Shown here piece by piece: positions 13,949 to 13,986 of a DNA stretch of 13,986 bases. The notes below the pieces were generated by a model. The model was not told where the DNA came from, did no database searches, and worked only from the letters and a program-made list of their open reading frames with translations. Source of the stretch: an uncultured Oscillospiraceae bacterium (GTDB taxonomy: Bacteria; Bacillota; Clostridia; Oscillospirales; Acutalibacteraceae). The translations under genes were made by a program, and so were the position numbers. Each line of letters begins with the position of its first letter. Within the stretch, counting starts at the first letter, position 1. The stretch spans positions 18,146 through 32,131 of the forward strand of contig CAJUSM010000032.1 in assembly GCA_910588935.1 (NCBI GenBank). The letters are read 5' to 3'.

Positions 13949-13986
13949 TAGGCCCCTAGGCTGAACTTGGCCGGGAAGAAGGAATA
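13949..13986. other. Unassigned right edge after the permease break
   Basis: These 38 bases do not continue the permease in any frame and show no recognisable insertion-sequence end, intron start or gene. They may be the edge of an inserted element or of a misassembly. Confidence 0.4.

Noticed and set aside
1..13986. Search for CRISPR arrays, tRNA genes, transposases, retrons, toxin-antitoxin pairs and phage genes
   Set aside because: No spaced direct repeats, no tRNA-like cloverleaf, and no matching protein motifs were seen in any plausible frame.

Overview
This window looks like chromosomal DNA from a Gram-positive, GC-rich gut-type Clostridia, probably of the Oscillospiraceae/Ruminococcaceae group. 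That placement is inferred from gene content (a UMF1-type MFS carrier, Tex, a LytS/YesM-type kinase beside an LplA/LplB-type sugar importer), strong AGGAGG-type ribosome binding sites, sigma-A-like promoters and an overall GC content judged by eye at the mid-50s percent. No rRNA, tRNA, CRISPR array, recognisable transposase, phage gene or toxin-antitoxin pair is visible.

Layout. (1) 1-1500: a perfect hairpin at the left edge, then a minus-strand two-gene unit. It encodes a GNAT acetyltransferase with an extra N-terminal domain and a small zinc-ribbon membrane protein, with its own promoter and a strong terminator. (2) 1555-2975: a minus-strand UMF1/Atg22-like MFS transporter, divergent from (3). 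(3) 3148-8494: a plus-strand unit of amidohydrolase, Tex, MATE efflux pump and a short MGMT-like protein, with a near-consensus promoter at the front and a strong terminator at the end. The only sizeable internal gap (about 160 nt, tex-MATE) holds a nested inverted repeat. (4) 8570-9307: a monocistronic unit for a small secreted protein of unknown function, with an unusual leader (a three-codon mini-ORF inside an inverted repeat) and a 15-bp stem terminator that probably works in both directions. (5) 9343-13986: a minus-strand LytS/YesM-type sensor kinase divergent from a plus-strand carbohydrate importer operon (lipoprotein, first permease, second permease). The second permease is cut after 27 codons by stops in every frame just before the window ends.

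How the genes work together. The kinase and importer form the usual sense-and-import pair for an oligosaccharide, but no AraC-type response regulator is encoded in the window. The importer has no ATPase gene here, as is normal for LplABC-type systems that borrow a shared MsmX-like ATPase. The amidohydrolase-Tex-MATE-MGMT unit looks like a housekeeping or stress operon rather than one pathway.

I found no convincing undescribed multi-gene system. The most interesting points are the leader of the secreted-protein gene, the broken second permease at the right edge, the two-domain GNAT protein, the MGMT-like protein that keeps its cysteine without the N-terminal domain, and the orphan kinase.
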